From the NCBI GenBank assembly GCA_023397475.1, contig JAEWUD010000043.1, positions 26,744 to 90,743 on the forward strand: a DNA stretch of 64,000 bases. The letters are read 5' to 3'. The DNA is from Bacillota bacterium (GTDB taxonomy: Bacteria; Bacillota; Clostridia; Saccharofermentanales; Saccharofermentanaceae). Under the pieces are notes generated by a model. It had not been told where the DNA came from and searched no databases. It saw only the letters and a list, made by a program, of their open reading frames with translations. A program made the translations under genes and the position numbers. This document shows positions 45,080-54,083 of the stretch, one piece after another (the first letter of the stretch is position 1; each line of letters starts with the position of its first letter).

Positions 45080-45942
45080 GACGAGCGATCATTAGCCTAT
45101 TTACTATTATCTTCATGACGCTCTTCCTGCCCATAAATGCAGGTGTTTTTGCCGCGCCCTCTGAACCGACACCCGGAACTCTCACGATTCACATTGAGAA
45201 TTACGAAGGGGAAGAAATCGAAGGCGCAGGGTTTGCCATTTATCAGATCGCCACATTGGCATCGGACAACGGGCACACATCCTTTGTGCCTACTGCCCTC
45301 TTCGCTTCCTATAAAGGATCTCTGCCGGTCTCTATGACCGCCGGGGAGAATCAGGCCTTAGGACAAAGTCTTGTTCAATATATTGACGAACAGAAGATAT
45401 CGGGTCTGGAAGTCATTGCTGACGCCGACGGCGAAGTAGTTCTGTCAAATCTTACACCTGGACTGTATCTGATCCGCCAGACCGTATCGGTCGAAGGATA
45501 TGACGATATCGCCCCGTTTCTTGTCGCCTTGCCGATCACCTCCGCCGATGGACGGACACTGCTCTATGACGTCACCGTCGCACCCAAGATCGGAAGTACG
45601 ACAACACCGACTTCCCCGACGGATCCTACTTCCCCGACCGACCCGACAACACCGACGGATCCTACCACGCCTACGGATCCAACATCTCCAACGGATCCGA
45701 CCTCGCCAACGGACCCAACATCTCCTACGGATCCGACAGCGACCTCGACGCCGGACGATCAATCCGGAACGTCGACGGGTACGAACAACGGCGGCGGTAC
45801 GAAGAAAACCGGTGTTCTCTCGTCAAACAAGTTGCCGCAAACAGGGCTTCTCGTCTGGCCGATTATTACGCTTGCCATTGCCGGCTGTGTCCTCTTGATT
45901 GCCGGATGGGCTGACTTGAATCTCCGGAGAAGATCGAAGTGA
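45076..45942 (+). CDS. LPXTG pilus accessory/anchor protein
   Basis: A 288-aa protein. A signal peptide ends near VFAAP. One SpaA-like domain follows (GAGFAIYQI, LTPGLYLIRQT), then 11 repeats of TDPT-type units (residues about 178-215) and the sorting signal LPQTG with a hydrophobic tail. It overlaps the sortase stop by 4 bases. Size and place suit the basal pilin that is joined to the wall. Confidence 0.88.
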   Translation: MRRAIISLFTIIFMTLFLPINAGVFAAPSEPTPGTLTIHIENYEGEEIEGAGFAIYQIATLASDNGHTSFVPTALFASYKGSLPVSMTAGENQALGQSLVQYIDEQKISGLEVIADADGEVVLSNLTPGLYLIRQTVSVEGYDDIAPFLVALPITSADGRTLLYDVTVAPKIGSTTTPTSPTDPTSPTDPTTPTDPTTPTDPTSPTDPTSPTDPTSPTDPTATSTPDDQSGTSTGTNNGGGTKKTGVLSSNKLPQTGLLVWPIITLAIAGCVLLIAGWADLNLRRRSK

Positions 45943-46607
45943 AGGTGCGCGGACGAATTCTGATGACTCTGGGGAGTCTCATGATTCTCGCGGCGATGCT
46001 TGCCCTTGTCCTTCATTTCACGGAGGAGAGCAGCGCAAATGACGCCGCCTCGAGAATCGCCGATACATTAATCGCAGAGATTGCACACCAAACCACAGAT
46101 ACTACGGATCCCTCCGGGATCGGTGCACCGGGTGCCGAGGATTCCGGTGCCGAGGCCATTCTTGATCCCACAGCCGAAATCCGCCGAACCCTGACCGATC
46201 CTTCGCTCGCAACAGAAGTAATCGACGGGATCGAATACATCGGATATCTGACCATTCCGGATCTCGAATTGACACTGCCGGTTGTCGGCACCTATTCCGA
46301 GGAAGTCCTCAAGACAGCTCCGGCCCGCTACTCGGGTGACGGAGATTCCTATGGCCTTGTTATCGCCGCACATAATTATTCCCGTCATTTCGGACGTATC
46401 TCTACACTCGGTGAAGGCTCCGTGATCTACTTTACGGATACCGGCGGCATCGTGTATTCCTTTACCGTGACTGAACAGCAAGTTCTCGCTCCTGAGGATA
46501 TCGACGGCATGGTGAATGCGGAGTACGATCTGACACTCTTCACCTGTACACCCGGCGGCGCTGACCGCGTAACGGTGCGCTGTGAGTACCAGGGAGCGCG
46601 TTCCTAA
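45939..46607 (+). CDS. Second sortase of the pilus locus
   Basis: A 222-aa sortase starting at GTG, overlapping the previous stop by 4 bases. One N-terminal helix, then the catalytic His in IAAHNYSRHFG, Cys in LFTCTPGGADR and Arg in the same block. It lacks the C-terminal helix of the class C enzyme, so it could be the housekeeping-like sortase that fixes the finished pilus to peptidoglycan. The fine class is uncertain. Confidence 0.88.
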   Translation: MKVRGRILMTLGSLMILAAMLALVLHFTEESSANDAASRIADTLIAEIAHQTTDTTDPSGIGAPGAEDSGAEAILDPTAEIRRTLTDPSLATEVIDGIEYIGYLTIPDLELTLPVVGTYSEEVLKTAPARYSGDGDSYGLVIAAHNYSRHFGRISTLGEGSVIYFTDTGGIVYSFTVTEQQVLAPEDIDGMVNAEYDLTLFTCTPGGADRVTVRCEYQGARS

Positions 46608-46630
46608 GGGGCATGCGCGCTTTTTTCTTT
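46595..46630 (+). terminator. Terminator of the pilus operon
   Basis: AGCGCG at 46595-46600 with CGCGCT at 46616-46621, followed by TTTTT. It begins inside the last codons of the sortase gene. Confidence 0.7.
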
Positions 46631-46645
46631 TCGCGAAAAAATCTC

Positions 46646-46676
46646 TTGACATTGACGTTACGTAAACGATTATCCT
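46646..46676 (+). promoter_or_regulatory. MerR-type promoter with 19-bp spacer
   Basis: TTGACA at 46646-46651 and TATCCT at 46671-46676 are 19 bp apart. The near-palindrome ACGTTACGT is central in the spacer. That stretched spacing is the hallmark of promoters switched by MerR-family regulators, and the next gene is one, so autoregulation is likely. Confidence 0.75.
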
Positions 46677-46733
46677 AACAGTGAGCCGGTTGGACGAACA
46701 TGTCCGGTCAGCGAAAATGTTGAGGGGATTTTT

Positions 46734-46805
46734 GTGTATCTTGCGATGGTTTCTGTTCGGACAAAACTCGAGGAAGATCTGCGCGTACCGGAGGATGGAA
46801 TATGA
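46734..46805 (+). CDS. Possible 23-codon leader ORF before the MerR gene
   Basis: GTG at 46734 is preceded by GAGGGG and reads MYLAMVSVRTKLEEDL, ending at a TGA (46803-46805) that overlaps the MerR start ATG at 46802. It may couple translation or act as a leader peptide. There is no evidence of expression. Confidence 0.3.
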   Translation: MYLAMVSVRTKLEEDLRVPEDGI

Positions 46806-47566
46806 GTCGTGTCGAATATCGGATTCATGAATTGGCAGAACTCGCCGGAATCTCAACCCGAACGCTTCGATATTATGATTCGATCGCTTTACTGAAGCCG
46901 GATCGGGTGGATATGAACGGGTATCGGATCTACGGTGGTGTCGAGATCGATCGGCTGCAGAGCATCCTATTCTATCGGGAACTCGGCTTGCCGCTTGAGC
47001 AGATCAAGGCGCTTCTTGCCTCGGCTTCATTCGATCAGGAGTCGGCATTACGCAGCCACCTGGAGATGTTGAGAGGGAAGAAGGAGAGACTTGAACAATT
47101 GATCCGAACGGTCGAGAAATCGATCGCAGCAAAGAAAGGAGACATTGATATGTCGGACAAAGAGAAATTTGAGGGATTCAAACGCAAACTTATACAAGAG
47201 AACGAAGAGAAGTACGGAGAGGAAATCAGAGTGAAGTATGGGGATCAGACGGTAGACGACAGCAATGCGCAAATGATGGGGCTGACACCGGATAAGTATG
47301 CGCGTGTGACGGAGTTATCGGAGAGAATCAACACCTTACTCGCGCAGGCGGTTGTGACCGGCGATCCTGCCAGCCCGGCCGCACAGGAAGCGTGTGCGCT
47401 CCATCGGGAGTGGCTCGGGTACTTCTGGAAGTCGTACTCCAAAGAAGCCCACAAGAGCCTCGCGCAGATGTACGTCGAGGACGAGCGCTTCCGAACGTAC
47501 TACGACGCTATCGGTGAGGGTTGTGCGGAATATTTTCGCGATGCTTTATTGGTTTTCTGCGGTTGA
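46802..47566 (+). CDS. MerR-family regulator with TipAS-like domain
   Basis: A 254-aa regulator. Residues 6-75 are the MerR HTH (RIHELAELAGISTRTLRYYDSI); a dimer helix follows to about 115. Residues 145-254 form a TipAS antibiotic-recognition domain (ending with EGCAEYFRDAL). Such proteins bind thiopeptide-like or other cyclic compounds and activate their own promoter, here with a 19-bp spacer at 46646. GGAGG precedes the ATG. Confidence 0.9.
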   Translation: MSRVEYRIHELAELAGISTRTLRYYDSIALLKPDRVDMNGYRIYGGVEIDRLQSILFYRELGLPLEQIKALLASASFDQESALRSHLEMLRGKKERLEQLIRTVEKSIAAKKGDIDMSDKEKFEGFKRKLIQENEEKYGEEIRVKYGDQTVDDSNAQMMGLTPDKYARVTELSERINTLLAQAVVTGDPASPAAQEACALHREWLGYFWKSYSKEAHKSLAQMYVEDERFRTYYDAIGEGCAEYFRDALLVFCG

Positions 47567-47676
47567 GCCATCGAATCGGGTTTGCCATAACATTACGAGA
47601 AGAGGTATACTTCATCGTAAGATTCGAACGGATCTCTGACGTAATGTCACAGGTCCGTTTGTCATAGGGAGGCATC

Positions 47677-48468
47677 ATGATACAGCTCGATCGAATTGAT
47701 GAAGGCAAGCCTTTCGACTGGGGGCGCACATCCCAGGATTATGCGAAGTTCCGCGATATCTATCCGGAGGAATTCTTCCGGCGAATTGTGGATCTCGGTC
47801 ACTGTACAGAAGGGCAACGAGTACTCGATCTCGGGACGGGAACCGGCGTACTCCCACGCGCGATGGCGCGCTACGGCGCCGCATTTACCGGGGCTGACAT
47901 CTCGGCGAACCAGATCGCCGAAGCGAACCGACTGTCAGAAGAGGCCGGGCTTGCGATCGATTATCTTGTCGCGCCGGCTGAGGAAGTGCCTTTACCCGAC
48001 GGATCATTTGAAGTTGTCACCGCTTGCCAATGCTTCATGTATTTTGACACGGAGGTAATTTTCGAGAAGATACATCGACTGTTGAAGCCGGGCGGACACT
48101 TTCTGATTCTCTTCATGGCGTGGCTGCCCGACGAATCCGAGATTGCGTACCGGAGTGAACAACTGGTTCTCCGTCATAATCCGGTTTGGAACGGGGCGAG
48201 ATTCTCTCGCTTCATACCGCAGCCCGCGCCGGAGTCCGTAGATTTGTTTACGGCAAAACCTGCAATCTGCTACGATCTGCCGGTCCGCTTCACGCGCGAG
48301 ACCTGGCACGGCCGGATCAAGGCGTGCCGCGGCATCGGAGCGTCTTCTCTTCCCGAGGAGACGATTCGGGCATGGGAAGAGGAGCATCTCGCGTACATGC
48401 AGACGTTGCCGGAGAGCTTCGAGATCATTCACTACTGCACGATCATGGATCTGCAAAGACGAGATTAG
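47677..48468 (+). CDS. SAM-dependent methyltransferase (class I)
   Basis: A 263-aa protein. Motif I LDLGTGTGVLPRAMAR binds S-adenosylmethionine; post-I is GADISANQI and motif IV FEVVTACQCFMYFD. It resembles Ubi/YcgJ-type small-molecule methyltransferases. The substrate is unknown. GGAGG precedes the ATG. It overlaps the convergent aldo/keto reductase gene by 4 bases. Confidence 0.9.
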   Translation: MIQLDRIDEGKPFDWGRTSQDYAKFRDIYPEEFFRRIVDLGHCTEGQRVLDLGTGTGVLPRAMARYGAAFTGADISANQIAEANRLSEEAGLAIDYLVAPAEEVPLPDGSFEVVTACQCFMYFDTEVIFEKIHRLLKPGGHFLILFMAWLPDESEIAYRSEQLVLRHNPVWNGARFSRFIPQPAPESVDLFTAKPAICYDLPVRFTRETWHGRIKACRGIGASSLPEETIRAWEEEHLAYMQTLPESFEIIHYCTIMDLQRRD

Positions 48469-49643
48469 AAGAGTTTCAGAACGCGATTCACCCCGCGGAC
48501 AAGATGCAACGCAGGCGTCTCGAGATCCTTCTTCGCCTTCTTGAGCTCCGCGCGGATGGCGATGGATTGGGGACAATGTTGCTCGCACTTCCCGCATTCG
48601 ATGCACAGTGAGGCATAGCTAGGCTTCGTCCGCAACACGGTATTCTGCATATATTCTCTTCGGGCATTGGATTTTCCCTCTGTATAGACCACGTTATAAC
48701 AGCGAAAAACACCCGGAATATCAACGCCGGCCGGGCAGGGGAGACAGTAGCCGCAACCGGTACAATTGACCCTTATGGCCTTGTTGATCTCTTCCTTGAT
48801 CGATCGAATCAATTCATGATCCTCTGTGGCAAGGGAACCGGGCAATGTGTCGTTCGCTATGCGGATATTCTCGAGAAGCATCTCCTTCGAGTTCATCCCG
48901 GAGAGCACGGAGGTGACTTGCGGCTGATCCCACAACCATCGGAAGGCAAACTCCGCAGCCGTGCGGTGCGCGGGATCCGCGGAAATAAGCTTCTTGGCTC
49001 CCTCCGGCAACAGGTCGACGAGCTTGCCGCCACGCAACGGCTCCATGACAATGACGGGAATTCCTTTGGCGGAGGCATAGTCAAGTCCGCGACGCCCGGC
49101 CTGGCTATTCTCATCCATATAGTTATACTGGATCTGGCAGAAATCCCACGGATATGCGTCGACCAGAGGAAGGAAAGCCTCGCTACCGCCGTGGTAGGAG
49201 AAACCAACGTTCCGGATCTGGCCGGACGCCACCTTCTCGGATAGCCATTCCTCGACGCCCAGCTCCTTAAGGCGATCCCACGTGCGCACATCGTTCAGCA
49301 TGTGCATCAGGTAGTAATCGATTCGATCCGTTCCGAGACGCGTGAGTTGTTCACGAAACTTCTTCTCCATGCCCTCACGGGACTTGATCAGATAATACGG
49401 TAGCTTCGTCGCGATGTAGACCTGGTCTCGACAGGCGTTCCGACGAAGAATCTCGCCGAGTGCGACCTCGCTTCCGGGATATACATAGGCCGTGTCGAAA
49501 TAATTCACACCGTTATGAATCGCTTCCATCACCTCTTGCTCGGCCTTGTCGAGATCAATTGCGTTCCCTTTGCGCGTAAAGCGCATACAGCCATAACCGA
49601 GGACAGAGATATCATTGCCCTTCTTATCTTTCCTGTACTGCAT
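48465..49643 (-). CDS. Aldo/keto reductase with C-terminal 4Fe-4S ferredoxin domain
   Basis: A 392-aa protein. An AKR barrel (VLGYGCMRF, FDTAYVYPGSE) is joined to a C-terminal ferredoxin-like part. That part has cysteines in CTGCGYCLPCPAGVD and CIECGKCEQHCPQ, sufficient for iron-sulfur clusters. This type is common in anaerobes; substrate unknown. AAAGGAA precedes the ATG. The terminator of the next minus-strand gene lies upstream, so it is its own unit. Confidence 0.92.
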   Translation of the reverse strand: MQYRKDKKGNDISVLGYGCMRFTRKGNAIDLDKAEQEVMEAIHNGVNYFDTAYVYPGSEVALGEILRRNACRDQVYIATKLPYYLIKSREGMEKKFREQLTRLGTDRIDYYLMHMLNDVRTWDRLKELGVEEWLSEKVASGQIRNVGFSYHGGSEAFLPLVDAYPWDFCQIQYNYMDENSQAGRRGLDYASAKGIPVIVMEPLRGGKLVDLLPEGAKKLISADPAHRTAAEFAFRWLWDQPQVTSVLSGMNSKEMLLENIRIANDTLPGSLATEDHELIRSIKEEINKAIRVNCTGCGYCLPCPAGVDIPGVFRCYNVVYTEGKSNARREYMQNTVLRTKPSYASLCIECGKCEQHCPQSIAIRAELKKAKKDLETPALHLVRGVNRVLKLF

Positions 49644-49744
49644 ATCGAATTCCTTTCTGCTGTCCGGTGAAGAAGTATCCTGCGAATCCCAAAGGATTGC
49701 CGACCGACGACTCTCTTATTATAACGCCCGCGAGGATATTTTCG

Positions 49745-49796
49745 CGAAAAAAGGACTGCCTCGTCTGACTTTGTAACAAGTCGTCTGAAACAGTCC
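49745..49796 (-). terminator. Terminator after the GntR regulator gene
   Basis: On the minus strand GGACTG and CAGTCC bound a hairpin with an inner AGACGACTTG/AAGTC pairing, followed by TTTTTT. Confidence 0.75.
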
Positions 49797-49822
49797 GATG
49801 GATCTGATTCTCCCTGTGGTGT

Positions 49823-50497
49823 TCAGGCGAAATACTCCGGATAATGATCGCGAATCTCCTGGATGTCGAGATCGAAGCGAGCAAGGTGCTTGTGCAGAGC
49901 CTCGCGTGCGGCATCTTTGTCACCGACCTTAATCGCCTCGAAAAGCATGCGGTGATCGGCGACGATCTTCAGCTCTTTGACCGAATACAAACTCATATTC
50001 CGGACGCGGTCAAAGTGCAGACTCATCAGGCGAACCATATAATAGCACTGCATCTTGTTGCAGATGCGGTAGAGCATCATGTGATATTCATTATCCAGCT
50101 CGAAAATCTTCTCCGGTCCCGGATTCGCCAGATAGAACTCCTGCAATTTGAGATTATTCTCAAGTGCGCGGAAGTCCTCTTCCGTTGCCAGAGTACAGGC
50201 CATCTCGACCAGCGCGGACTCGACCGTCGTACGAAGAAATCTTGCCTCCTCGATCAATGCCGAATCGATCATGGAGACGCGGCATCCCTTCTGCGGAAGA
50301 ATGTCGACGATCTTCGACTTCGAGAGCTCAAGAAGAGCTTCGTGAACGGGTGTCCGGGAGAGTCCCAACTCGTAAGCGAGCTCTTGCTCGCCGATCAGGC
50401 TGCCCGGTTTGATCTGAAGATGGATGATGTTGTCACGAATGACGCGCAGAGCGTATTCCCGGTTTGTCTCGTTGGCCGTTTTCGGAGTTACCTGCAT
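49823..50497 (-). CDS. GntR-family regulator (FadR/UxuR-like, FCD domain)
   Basis: A 224-aa regulator. The winged HTH has LAYELGLSRTPVHEALLEL. The all-helical FCD effector domain (Asp/His residues in FELDNEYHMMLY) usually binds a metal and a carboxylated sugar. It is next to uxuB and uxuA, so it probably senses a glucuronate catabolite. GAGGAT precedes the ATG at 50497; longer in-frame starts lack this. An operator-like site lies 62 bp upstream. Confidence 0.92.
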   Translation of the reverse strand: MQVTPKTANETNREYALRVIRDNIIHLQIKPGSLIGEQELAYELGLSRTPVHEALLELSKSKIVDILPQKGCRVSMIDSALIEEARFLRTTVESALVEMACTLATEEDFRALENNLKLQEFYLANPGPEKIFELDNEYHMMLYRICNKMQCYYMVRLMSLHFDRVRNMSLYSVKELKIVADHRMLFEAIKVGDKDAAREALHKHLARFDLDIQEIRDHYPEYFA

Positions 50498-50558
50498 ATG
50501 AGTATCCTCTTTTCTTTTCGCAAAGATCAGTGTACTATACAGCATTTTAAAAGTCCAC

Positions 50559-50574
50559 AACTAGCATGGTAGTT
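50559..50574. promoter_or_regulatory. Operator-like site A upstream of the GntR gene
   Basis: AACTAGCATGGTAGTT, an inverted repeat with one mismatch, matches site C at 54824 (AACTAGTATGCTAGTT). It sits at the -35 position of a minus-strand promoter whose -10 is TATAGT, so binding would repress the regulator's own gene. Confidence 0.6.
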
Positions 50575-50598
50575 AGAAGAATCATGCGTGTCAGTTAC

Positions 50599-52233
50599 CT
50601 AAGCGGGAACGTTCTCCGCGGGATGACACAGTTCATGAAGAATACGGCGGACCGCTCCGTTTCCCTCGAGCATACGCCCGAACATTGCATCAATCTTCGT
50701 TGCGAGGCCGGCGGCGACAAGATCGGTTCCGAAAAGAGATTCATTTCTAAGAATCGCGAAAAGAACTTCGCCTCGACTACCCGGATCTCCAACGCGGACA
50801 TTCGACAGGGCTTGGCGCAACATCGGAAGCTGCGGATCGGGGCTGACCTCCATCGGTTCACCCTCGTCATCTGTTCCGACCAGATAACGGAACCAGCCGG
50901 CAATCGCAAGCGGGATATACGTAAGGTCGGCTGCGTCGAGAATGTCGTCCGCGAGATATGACTTGATCGTCTCGCCATATCGGATCGGCAGTTTCAGACT
51001 CGTATCTGTCGCGATGCGCTGCGGCATGTCCGGGATGAAAGGATTCGGGAACCGCTCCTCGAGAACTTCGCGCAGAAATTCGCGAGGATCCATGATCTTC
51101 GGATCCGTAACGACGGGCAGGCCTTCATTGCCGATTGCGTAAACAAGACTTACAAGATCCGGGTCCTTCATCTCATCAGAGATTCGCGTGTAACCGAGAA
51201 CACACCCGAAAACAGCGAGAGCGGTGTGCAGCGGATTGAGACAAGTCGTCACCTTCATCCGCTCCGTGCGATTCACCGTATCGCGATCGGCCAGATAGAC
51301 GGAAGCTTTCTCGAAGGGAGGTCTCCCGTTCGGGAAAGCATCCTCAAGAACCAGATACTGGGGAATCTCCGCGTTGACAAAGGGCGCAATATACGTCCCC
51401 TTGGATGTAGTGATCGGCGACATGTTCGCGATGCCCATCGCAGTCAAACGACGCGTGACCTCATCGGCCGGCCGAGGTGTAATCTTGTCGATCATGCTCC
51501 ATGGGAAGGAGACTTGATCAGGATCGCGAAGATAATTCAGAAAACCCTCTCCGGCAAAGCCGCGACTCACCCAGGCGGAAGCGATCGCGACCACGCTGTC
51601 ACGAAGCTTGTCGCCGTTATGACTGCAATTGTCCATGCTCGACATCGCAATCGGCACAGCCCCGGCATGATATCGCTCAAGGAGAAGCGCCGTGACGACG
51701 CTCATCAGATGACACGCATGTTCCGGTCCCTCGAAAATATCCCGCTCGACGATCGGAAGAAGCTCCCCGGAGAGTCCTTGCAAAGAGTATCCCTTCTCGG
51801 TAACCGTGAAGCTCACAACCTGAAGAGAAGGAGAGCAGAAAATTTCCTTGAGCTTCTGCCACTGTAACGCGTCGGAAACATCCGCGCAGATGGCATCGGC
51901 AACACTGCCGATGATCTCATAACCGATGTTCCCGTCGGACGAGAGGTCCGCCATCAGGGTCAGATGGTCAAACGGACGGTAAATCTTCTCAATGATCTCA
52001 TAGTCAAAAGAATCCACCGCGATGATTCCGGAGGTGGAGAGACCCTTATTCAGAAGATCCTGTCCGATTCGCGCGACAAAGCCGCGAAAAATATTGCCCG
52101 CACCGAAATGCAACCAGGTCGGAGATGTAAGTGTGGCCTCGATCATCGCTTTTCGGTCAAACGCGGGCAAACGGACGCCGACTTGTTCCCAGTGGCTTCT
52201 GTCAGACAGTGAATTCGCAGTAAGGGTCAGCAT
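50599..52233 (-). CDS. uxuB: Fructuronate reductase / mannitol dehydrogenase family protein
   Basis: A 544-aa long-chain dehydrogenase with the mannitol dehydrogenase N-terminal Rossmann domain (FGAGNIFRGFVARIGQD, SSDGNIGYEIIGSVADAI) and C-terminal helical domain. The adjacent uxuA makes fructuronate reductase (UxuB: D-fructuronate to D-mannonate) the natural reading. GGAGG precedes the ATG. A strong hairpin lies in the 158-bp gap to uxuA. Mannonate oxidoreductase and other hexitol dehydrogenases share the fold. Confidence 0.87.
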   Translation of the reverse strand: MLTLTANSLSDRSHWEQVGVRLPAFDRKAMIEATLTSPTWLHFGAGNIFRGFVARIGQDLLNKGLSTSGIIAVDSFDYEIIEKIYRPFDHLTLMADLSSDGNIGYEIIGSVADAICADVSDALQWQKLKEIFCSPSLQVVSFTVTEKGYSLQGLSGELLPIVERDIFEGPEHACHLMSVVTALLLERYHAGAVPIAMSSMDNCSHNGDKLRDSVVAIASAWVSRGFAGEGFLNYLRDPDQVSFPWSMIDKITPRPADEVTRRLTAMGIANMSPITTSKGTYIAPFVNAEIPQYLVLEDAFPNGRPPFEKASVYLADRDTVNRTERMKVTTCLNPLHTALAVFGCVLGYTRISDEMKDPDLVSLVYAIGNEGLPVVTDPKIMDPREFLREVLEERFPNPFIPDMPQRIATDTSLKLPIRYGETIKSYLADDILDAADLTYIPLAIAGWFRYLVGTDDEGEPMEVSPDPQLPMLRQALSNVRVGDPGSRGEVLFAILRNESLFGTDLVAAGLATKIDAMFGRMLEGNGAVRRILHELCHPAENVPA

Positions 52234-52287
52234 ATTTATAGCCTCCGTTGCTCGAAATGAAGGTGGTACTTCCCATTATTGCAAGGA

Positions 52288-52322
52288 ACCGACGATCCGT
52301 GTAACCAGCACGGATCATCGGT
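52288..52322 (-). promoter_or_regulatory. Strong hairpin between uxuA and uxuB
   Basis: A 14-bp stem with one mismatch (ACCGACGATCCGTG with CACGGATCATCGGT) and a 7-nt loop. There is no T-run in the reading direction, so attenuation or mRNA processing between the genes is more likely than termination. Confidence 0.65.
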
Positions 52323-52391
52323 CTTACTGCAATCAAAGAATTATGTCCGCATTGGTTTAGAAAAGCCGCCATGTGTTTGGAGGGACTCGTG

Positions 52392-53462
52392 TCAGCTCAT
52401 CTTCTTAATCGCTTCCCATAACCCCAATAGATAGTTCGATCCGAGAGCCCGATCGTACAAGCCGTAGCCGGGACGACCCATCTCTCCCCAGATCATCCGC
52501 CCGTGATCCGGACGAATATATCCGTCAAAACCTGAATCCGACAGGGCCTTCACGATCTCAAACATATCCAGATCCCCACAGGAAGAGAGGTGCGCGGACT
52601 CGTGAAAATCCTGCCGTGACGTGTGCTTCAGATTGCGAAGGTGCGCGAACGGAATCCGACCCGCGCCGGCAAACTCGCGAATCATCGCGGGGAGGTCATT
52701 GTCGAGATTCGCCCCGAGGCTCCCGGTGCAAAATGCGATACCGTTGCGGGGACTCGGATTAAGTGCGATGAAACGCCGGATATTCTCCGCGGCGGTAATC
52801 ACCTTCGGAAGACCGAAAAGCGGCCACGGCGGATCATCGGGATGAATCGCGAAATCAATATCCAACGCCTCCGCGTGCGGGATGACCGCATCGAGAAAGT
52901 ATGCGATATTGCGAAAATATTCATCGATCGAAACGTTCTTGTAGAACTCGATATCCTTGGCCATCGCGGGAAAACGCTCCGGCTCCCAGCCGGGTAAGGC
53001 GAAATCGTTCGAGCCGCTTAGCATGGAGTCTGCCATAGATTGCGGCTGCATCTGCAGAACCTGCGCATGATTGTAAGCCATCGCCGTGCTTCCGTCTTCC
53101 AGAACCTCAGCAAGGTTACTTCTGGCCCAATCCATGACGGGCATGAAGTTGTAACAGATGCACTTGACTCCCGCCTCGTGAAGGTTGCGCATCGTCTCGA
53201 TGTAATTCGAGATATAGCGATCGCGCGTGGGCAAACCCTTCTTGATATCCTCGTGGATATTAACACTCTCAATGACTTCCATCTCGAGTCCGACAGCATG
53301 TACTTCGTCACGTACAGACAGAATGTCCGCCAAGGGCCAGATCTCTCCGACGGGGATGTGATAGAGAGCCGTAGCGACTCCGGTCATGCCTGGAATCTGC
53401 CGAATGTCCGAGAGCTTCACACTGTCGTTGCCATTCGGGAACCAACGAAAAATCATCTTCAT
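52392..53462 (-). CDS. uxuA: Mannonate dehydratase
   Basis: A 356-aa UxuA family protein, converting D-mannonate to 2-keto-3-deoxygluconate. It starts MKMIFRWFPNGNDSVKLSDI and contains HPDDPPWPLFGLPK, a metal-binding block typical of the family, and RPDHGRMIWGE near the end. The start at 53462 follows GAGG; the upstream in-frame ATG has none. Its promoter overlaps operator site B. Confidence 0.96.
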   Translation of the reverse strand: MKMIFRWFPNGNDSVKLSDIRQIPGMTGVATALYHIPVGEIWPLADILSVRDEVHAVGLEMEVIESVNIHEDIKKGLPTRDRYISNYIETMRNLHEAGVKCICYNFMPVMDWARSNLAEVLEDGSTAMAYNHAQVLQMQPQSMADSMLSGSNDFALPGWEPERFPAMAKDIEFYKNVSIDEYFRNIAYFLDAVIPHAEALDIDFAIHPDDPPWPLFGLPKVITAAENIRRFIALNPSPRNGIAFCTGSLGANLDNDLPAMIREFAGAGRIPFAHLRNLKHTSRQDFHESAHLSSCGDLDMFEIVKALSDSGFDGYIRPDHGRMIWGEMGRPGYGLYDRALGSNYLLGLWEAIKKMS

Positions 53463-53499
53463 ATATTTGCCTCGCAAAGGGCCGCAGCCCGTCTGATAT

Positions 53500-53532
53500 A
53501 ACTAGAATACTAGATGACTAGAATAGCGTCAA
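53500..53532 (-). promoter_or_regulatory. uxuA promoter with operator-like site B
   Basis: On the minus strand TTGACG (53527-53532), a 17-bp spacer and TATTCT (53504-53509). The spacer and -10 hold two CTAG half-sites (AACTAGAATACTAGAT at 53500-53515 and ACTAGAATAG at 53517-53526). They resemble the AACTAG/CTAGTT motif of sites A and C, so repression by the GntR protein is plausible. Confidence 0.65.
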
Positions 53533-53723
53533 GCCTAATTCACCACACCAATGCAAGAATATGCGTTTTCTTGTGAGATAAAGAAGTACAGGCACCTTCG
53601 CAGAGCCACAAGGCCGATGCGTACTATGTGGGATTATGTATGAATCTAGAGGATAGATAAAACGTCGACAAGAGCCTTTTCGCGATTCCTATAATTCGAA
53701 TGTATAAATTGTGAAATTAGTTC

Positions 53724-54083
53724 TTAGTCGCGTTTGTCTCGCGCACCATGAGCGCGCAACTTGTTGATTAGAAAGGGAAGAAACGCCGTGAATCCGACGG
53801 TATACGCACCCTGAAGAAGAGAGGTCAAAGCGATTGTGGTCGGGACGGCCGTCGTACCTGCCGGCAGATTCAAATAATTGGAGCAGAATCTGTAAACGAC
53901 AAAGAAAAAGATCCCACCGACAATGGTAATCGTGTTCTTCTTGACCGTCTCCTTCGGAATTTCCTTGGTGCGATCCTCTCGGGACAGCGCCTTGACGCTT
54001 CGCAGAAGGCCCAAAAAAATCAGCACGACGCAGAGGACGATGCTTACAATCTCGAGGATACTCATCAGAAGTCTAGGATTCAT
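53724..54083 (-). CDS. Small membrane protein, unknown
   Basis: A 119-aa protein with an N-terminal hydrophobic helix (about residues 6-25) and two more hydrophobic parts near 55-65 and 85-105. No family recognised. GGAGG lies before the ATG. The gene overlaps the YesL-like gene by 11 bases, so they are one unit. The 246 bp between its stop and the uxuA start hold only the uxuA promoter as far as I can see. Confidence 0.7.
   Translation of the reverse strand: MNPRLLMSILEIVSIVLCVVLIFLGLLRSVKALSREDRTKEIPKETVKKNTITIVGGIFFFVVYRFCSNYLNLPAGTTAVPTTIALTSLLQGAYTVGFTAFLPFLINKLRAHGARDKRD

Noticed and set aside
49778..49792. A further copy of the TGTAACA palindrome
   Set aside because: Only one half matches, and it is part of a terminator loop.
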